Shown piece after piece: positions 60,335-64,000 of a DNA stretch of 64,000 bases. The notes below the pieces were generated by a model. It had not been told where the DNA came from and did no database searches. It saw nothing but the letters and a program-made list of their open reading frames with translations. Position numbers and translations under genes: made by a program. This stretch comes from Alkalihalobacillus sp. AL-G (GTDB taxonomy: Bacteria > Bacillota > Bacilli > Bacillales > Fictibacillaceae). Every line of letters starts with the position of its first letter. Position 1 is the first letter of the stretch. The stretch lies in NCBI RefSeq assembly GCF_030643805.1, contig NZ_CP094656.1, positions 2,356,001 through 2,420,000 on the forward strand, in the 5' to 3' direction.

Positions 60335-61813
60335 CTAAAGAATGATTGCGATTAACCCGCCTGATCCCTCATTAATGATCCGTTCAAGTGTTTCTTTTAG
60401 TTTATAGCGTGCATTTTCTGGCATAAGTGAAAGCTTAGCTTGGATGCCTTCTCGAACGATCGAATTGAGTGACCTTCCGAAAATGTCAGAATTCCAAATG
60501 GATAGTGGATCATCTTCAAAGTCTTGCATGAGGTATCTTACAAGCTCTTCGCTCTGTTTCTCTGTACCGATGATTGGTGCAAATTCTGATTCTACATCGA
60601 CTTTTATCATGTGGATGGATGGTGCGACTGCCTTAAGACGTACACCGAAACGAGATCCTTGACGGATGATTTCAGGCTCATCGAGGCTCATGTCACTAAG
60701 TGCAGGTGCCGCAATTCCATATCCCGTCTGTTTAACCATTCTTAATGCATCTGCAATTTGATCGTATTCGGATTTCGCGTGAGCAAACTCCTGCATCAGT
60801 TGTAGTAAATGATCTTTACCGCGAATCTCAACCCCTACAACTTCTTTTAAAATTTGGTCATATAAATCATCTGGTGCATATAAGTCGATTTCAGCGATCC
60901 CTTGACCCATTTCGATTCCTGCGAGGCGAGCTTCATCGATGAATTCGAAATCTGTGAAATTACCAACAACCCGGTCGACATCCCTTAAACGTTTAATGTC
61001 TTTGACGGTATCACGGACGGACTCTTCATAGCTTAATCGGAGCCAGTGCTCATTGTTAAGGACCATGACCCAGCTTGGTAGGTTTACATTCACTTCGAGT
61101 ACAGGGAATTCATACAATACTTCTCTTAAAACGTTATTGATATCATGCTCTGTCATACTCTCAACACTAAGTGACAGAACTGGGATATCATGCTTTTCAG
61201 TAAGATCCCTTCGAAGCTTTTCAGTTTCCGGATGATGCGGATGCACAGAGTTGATGACCATGATAAACGGTTTTCCGACTTCCTTAAGTTCATCGATGAT
61301 CCTTTCCTCTGATTCTACGTAATCATAGCGCGGAATTTCCCCGATTGAACCGTCCGTTGTGACGACGACTCCTAATGTTGAATGCTCCTGGATAACCTTC
61401 CTTGTTCCAATTTCAGCTGCTTCATGAAAAGGAATCGGTTCCTCATACCATGGTGTGTGGATCATACGTGGACCGTCTTCATCTTCGTAACCTTTTGCAC
61501 TCGGAACCGCATAGCCAACACTGTCTACCAGCCGAACATTCACTTCCAGTCCATCATCAACTTCAATTTTCACCGCCGTGTTCGGGACAAACTTCGGCTC
61601 AGTCGTCATGATTGTCTTTCCTGCTGCACTTTGTGGTAATTCATCCTGTGCTCGTGCCTTATCTGACTCGTTATCAATGTTCGGAAGTACTACGAGTTCC
61701 ATGAACTTTTTTATGAACGTAGATTTACCGGTCCGAACGGCCCCCACTACACCTAAATAAATATCGCCACCCGTCCGTTCCGCGATATCCTTAAAGATAT
61801 CTACTTTTTCCAT
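60335..61813 (-). CDS. spoIVA: Stage IV sporulation protein A, coat basement-layer ATPase
   Basis: SpoIVA polymerises on the forespore membrane with ATP hydrolysis and is the platform for coat and cortex. The 492-residue protein, same length as in B. subtilis, has the Walker A loop GVVGAVRTGKSTF, VRLVDSVGYAVPSAKGYEDEDG, and NEGSGGLIAIIL at the C-terminus. ATG 61813 has GGAGGGGAA; the longer frame to 61882 is upstream DNA. A sigma-E promoter lies at 61864-61892. Confidence 0.98.
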   Translation of the reverse strand: MEKVDIFKDIAERTGGDIYLGVVGAVRTGKSTFIKKFMELVVLPNIDNESDKARAQDELPQSAAGKTIMTTEPKFVPNTAVKIEVDDGLEVNVRLVDSVGYAVPSAKGYEDEDGPRMIHTPWYEEPIPFHEAAEIGTRKVIQEHSTLGVVVTTDGSIGEIPRYDYVESEERIIDELKEVGKPFIMVINSVHPHHPETEKLRRDLTEKHDIPVLSLSVESMTEHDINNVLREVLYEFPVLEVNVNLPSWVMVLNNEHWLRLSYEESVRDTVKDIKRLRDVDRVVGNFTDFEFIDEARLAGIEMGQGIAEIDLYAPDDLYDQILKEVVGVEIRGKDHLLQLMQEFAHAKSEYDQIADALRMVKQTGYGIAAPALSDMSLDEPEIIRQGSRFGVRLKAVAPSIHMIKVDVESEFAPIIGTEKQSEELVRYLMQDFEDDPLSIWNSDIFGRSLNSIVREGIQAKLSLMPENARYKLKETLERIINEGSGGLIAIIL

Positions 61814-61863
61814 TCGTTCCCCTCCCCATTCCAGAGTGTGTTTGGGTAATGTTAGACAATATA

Positions 61864-61892
61864 TATCTATGACGTTGTCCAATGAATATGAC
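61864..61892 (-). promoter_or_regulatory. Sigma-E promoter of spoIVA
   Basis: On the minus strand GTCATATT (61892-61885) and CATAGATA (61871-61864) are 13 bases apart, which closely matches the sigma-E consensus. spoIVA is a known sigma-E gene in B. subtilis. Confidence 0.75.
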
Positions 61893-61912
61893 TATTTCTA
61901 TAGTCATAGACA

Positions 61913-62003
61913 TAAAGAATCTTGGCTAAGACAAGACTTAGCCCACGCTTAACCCAGGATTCGCTTTTGCGATAGAAAGTATTTCTACCTCCATACGTAA
62001 AAA
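61913..62003. repeat. Dispersed palindromic repeat (about 95 bp), copy 3, diverged
   Basis: TAAAGAATCTTGGCTAAGAC begins a sequence that parallels copies 1 and 2 but with changed arms. TCGC-TTTT-GCGA and ATAGAAAGTATTTCTAC remain, and it ends in the T-run of the yphF terminator. Confidence 0.6.
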
Positions 62004-62043
62004 AATCCCTCCCTTTCTACACTTTATTGATAGAAGGGAGGGA
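62004..62043 (-). terminator. Terminator of yphF
   Basis: CCCTCCCTTCTA and TAGAAAGGGAGGG pair around an 11-base loop, with TTTTTTT after it on the minus strand. Confidence 0.9.
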
Positions 62044-62049
62044 ACATAC

Positions 62050-62763
62050 CTATTTTAATAAAAAAACTGGTTCACTATCTTGAACTGTATATGGAACAGA
62101 AAATGCAGGAACGAACATTGAATCTCGCACTAAAATATCGCGAATATCATCACCGTTTTGATAGGAATGACTTTTATCTTGCAATGCGTGATAGAGATCC
62201 ATTGAGTAATCTATATACACATTATTTTTTTCATCAACAATAAGCGGCAAATTATTTCCGGTAAATGGGCTTTTGACAACAGGCTGTTTATCGTACCCGA
62301 TTTCTTTGTATTTGAGTGTATATCGCTTATTAGCTAATACATCCTTATAAGGAAGATAATTATTCTTTTCAAGATACAATCGGATGCTTAGTCGATAATC
62401 CTTTACTTTTTCAACTGCTTCAAGGTCGACCAGCTTCACTTTGGGCTCTTTCTCAACGTCAACAAGAACGTATTGAAAAATACCGCCAGTTTGATAGGAG
62501 TTTCCCGGTGGTTCAGATATATATCTCGGAACTAATTTCCCAAAATCAATCGGATACTTTATGTAAATCGGCGTACCCTGGTCCCGGTTCTCAATGGGCA
62601 ATACTCCAGTGTCCATCCGGTATTTCTGGACGGCCTTTTGGACGGAATGAAGCTGTTCTTCATATGGAGTCCGATTTTTAACAAGACGATCATCAGGATA
62701 TAAGCAGCCTGTCAATATCACTGTCAAACTTAATATGAGTATCGAGAGCATAAAACGTTTCAT
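62050..62763 (-). CDS. yphF: YphF-like lipoprotein
   Basis: The 237-residue protein has a lipoprotein signal (MKRFMLSILILSLTVILTGC, lipobox LTGC, Cys20) and an outer domain with RTPYEEQLHSVQKAVQKYRMDTGVLPI and IKYPIDFGKLVPRYISEPP. It matches B. subtilis YphF in size and position between spoIVA and yphE. Function is unknown. Confidence 0.88.
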   Translation of the reverse strand: MKRFMLSILILSLTVILTGCLYPDDRLVKNRTPYEEQLHSVQKAVQKYRMDTGVLPIENRDQGTPIYIKYPIDFGKLVPRYISEPPGNSYQTGGIFQYVLVDVEKEPKVKLVDLEAVEKVKDYRLSIRLYLEKNNYLPYKDVLANKRYTLKYKEIGYDKQPVVKSPFTGNNLPLIVDEKNNVYIDYSMDLYHALQDKSHSYQNGDDIRDILVRDSMFVPAFSVPYTVQDSEPVFLLK

Positions 62764-62825
62764 ACAATCACCTATCTATAAAAACTTATCGTCATTTATT
62801 CTAGTTAAAAACAAGCTTGTCCAAT

Positions 62826-63026
62826 CTATTTCTGTACAGGTCCGCTAAATACAACGTATACAATCATTAAACCAGCTGTAATCATACAGGCATATGCAAA
62901 GATTGCCACGATGGATTTGAAAAATCCCCTCAGTTTAATCCGACTGATTGAAATCGAAAGTACTGCTACGAACATTAATCCAATCGCAGAAAGCGAGATC
63001 CACATTTTAATTAAACCTTCGGACAT
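62826..63026 (-). CDS. yphE: YphE-like membrane protein (DUF2768)
   Basis: The 66-residue protein has two membrane helices (about 9-27 and 38-60) joined by the basic loop SRIKLRGFFKS, as in DUF2768/YphE. It sits between yphF and gpsA, the conserved place. Function is unknown. Confidence 0.88.
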   Translation of the reverse strand: MSEGLIKMWISLSAIGLMFVAVLSISISRIKLRGFFKSIVAIFAYACMITAGLMIVYVVFSGPVQK

Positions 63027-63202
63027 AACGACTCCTCCTCAACATCGGGTCTTATTATAGCACACTTCAACCTATCTTCCATATGTACAATATTCTAACG
63101 ATTATTTTTGACAGTGTTTTTTTGAAATGCTTTAGTGTCTAAATTATATACGGATACGATTACAGGGTAATTATTCCTCTTATCCTCATCTTTGCACACA
63201 AG

Positions 63203-63238
63203 CAAAAAAGCTGAAGAAAAGGGGCGCCTTCCTTCAGC
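63203..63238 (-). terminator. Terminator of the spoVIF-like gene
   Basis: GCTGAAG and CTTCAGC pair around a 15-base loop and are followed by TTTTTTG on the minus strand. Confidence 0.75.
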
Positions 63239-63342
63239 ACGACTAAATAACCGTTCCCTACTGCAGCTCAAAATCTCCATTCCATGATAGTGTATGCAAG
63301 ATTTATTGATACTGTATCGCTCAATCGCCTATTTTACGCCGA

Positions 63343-63600
63343 TTATTTTTGTTTGAACATTTTCGCGATCGAGGTCATGTCCAGAGGGATGTTATTTTTT
63401 AGTATCGCATTTACAATTTGTTCTTCTTTTTCCTTAGATACAGGAACACCGGCTAATCGCGAAACTTGGGCAATTAGCTGACGAATTGTTTTCTCATCGC
63501 GTAAATTTGCATTTTGTACGGAATCTGCCAATTTAAAAATGTCATTCTTTTTAACGCCGGTTTTCTTCTCAACGTCATCCATAAAATTGTTTCTGTCCAT
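63343..63600 (-). CDS. Stage VI sporulation protein F-like
   Basis: The 85-residue protein, MDRNNFMDDVEKKTGVKKND, then KLADSVQNANLRDEKTIRQLI and KEEQIVNAILKNNIPLDM, is typical of the SpoVIF family needed for late coat assembly. ATG 63600 has GAGGAGGA. A -10 like sigma-K or sigma-E (GCATAGTATA, 63640-63631) is just upstream, which suits late mother-cell expression. It lies between gpsA and yphE. Confidence 0.88.
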   Translation of the reverse strand: MDRNNFMDDVEKKTGVKKNDIFKLADSVQNANLRDEKTIRQLIAQVSRLAGVPVSKEKEEQIVNAILKNNIPLDMTSIAKMFKQK

Positions 63601-63662
63601 CAAAGTCCTCCTCACACGTAACATTCATCATATACTATGCGAGAAGATAGACTTCGTGAGTT

Positions 63663-64000
63663 TTATCGGTTGCTTTTTTCGTCCAATGAATAACGATCAG
63701 ATATTAAGGACTGAAGGTCTTCCCCTTCATGAGTCCGACTTCGCTTCATTAATGAATCCACAGCTTCTTTTGGAGATTTCGAATGAAAAAGCACATCATA
63801 CAATTCGTTGACTATCGGCATTTCCACTCCTTCTTTTTGCGCAAGCTGATGAGCCGCATTCGTCGTACGTACGCCTTCAACGACCATCCCTATGTTCCCA
63901 AGGACCTCATCAAGAGTTTGGCCTTTTCCGAGCAGATTCCCTGCTCGCCAGTTCCGACTATGGACACTCGTACACGTGGCGACAAGATCCCCTAATCCGG
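63663..64000 (-). CDS. gpsA: NAD(P)H-dependent glycerol-3-phosphate dehydrogenase, C-terminal part
   Basis: GpsA makes sn-glycerol-3-phosphate for phospholipids. Only the C-terminal 112 codons are in the window: [20 protein letters not shown] (substrate site), [23 protein letters not shown], and [13 protein letters not shown]. The start lies beyond the right edge. Confidence 0.96.
   Translation of the reverse strand, partial: GLGDLVATCTSVHSRNWRAGNLLGKGQTLDEVLGNIGMVVEGVRTTNAAHQLAQKEGVEMPIVNELYDVLFHSKSPKEAVDSLMKRSRTHEGEDLQSLISDRYSLDEKSNR

Noticed and set aside
63095-63280. 61-codon minus-strand frame between yphE and the spoVIF-like gene
   Set aside because: It runs through the predicted terminator stem at 63203-63238, has no SD and no recognisable pattern.

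Overview
The window is a chromosomal segment of a low-GC, endospore-forming Bacillaceae species. From about 9.2 kb to the right edge, gene order follows the Bacillus subtilis block yppE-yppC-recU-ponA-nth-dnaD-asnS-aspB-ypmBA-dinG-panDCB-birA-cca-bshA-bshB1-mgsA-dapB-ypjD...qcrCBA-ypiFBA-aro/trp supraoperon-cheR-ndk-hepT-menG-hepS-mtrB-folE-hbs-spoIVA-yphF-yphE-gpsA, nearly all on the minus strand. Sporulation genes (spoIVA, spoVIF-like, ypjB, cortex-lytic LysM-GH18, racA-like), bacillithiol synthesis and a menaquinone/bc respiratory chain fit an aerobic spore former. I cannot name the genus from the sequence alone.

Region 1 (1-2.75 kb) is the right end of an integrated element. It holds a truncated large serine recombinase, a compact AT-rich two-gene cassette (small polytopic membrane protein plus membrane-anchored TIR/deoxyribosyltransferase-like protein) with its own promoter and terminator, and a junction that cuts a yyaL-type (DUF255) gene after codon 56. 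The cassette is the best candidate in the window for an undescribed, probably defence-related, system.

Region 2 (2.9-11.5 kb) is an accessory stretch: CHRD protein, an ArsR-SRPBCC fusion with its palindromic operator, a second SRPBCC protein, a cold-shock protein, a SIMPL protein, an XRE regulator, several small unknowns, a RacA-like protein and a 33-residue protein with a strong SD and a TTG start. A folded-RNA candidate lies at 5.68-5.76 kb.

Region 3 (11.7-43.8 kb) carries recU-ponA, DNA repair and replication genes, asnS/aspB, pantothenate synthesis, birA-cca, bacillithiol synthesis, dapB, and the cytochrome bc complex. It includes two apparent pseudoenzymes: a ComEC-like metallo-beta-lactamase-fold protein and an amidohydrolase-like protein, both missing metal ligands.

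Region 4 (44.2-59.7 kb) is the aromatic amino acid supraoperon plus its regulator. The trp leader has a sigma-A promoter overlapping the aroB stop, a (GAG)n TRAP target and an intrinsic attenuator, and the TRAP gene mtrB is 7 kb away with folE. The cluster lacks aroH, trpE and tyrA, the three chorismate/prephenate branch genes that B. subtilis has in this block. cheR, ndk and the heptaprenyl diphosphate/menaquinone genes follow.

Region 5 (59.7-64 kb) has hbs, spoIVA with a sigma-E promoter, small membrane and sporulation proteins, and the end of gpsA.

Intergenic repeats are prominent: a 52-bp tandem array, a degenerate array of about 50 bp, three copies of a palindromic element of about 95 bp each sitting just beyond a terminator, and a MITE-like element of about 280 bp with inverted ends.
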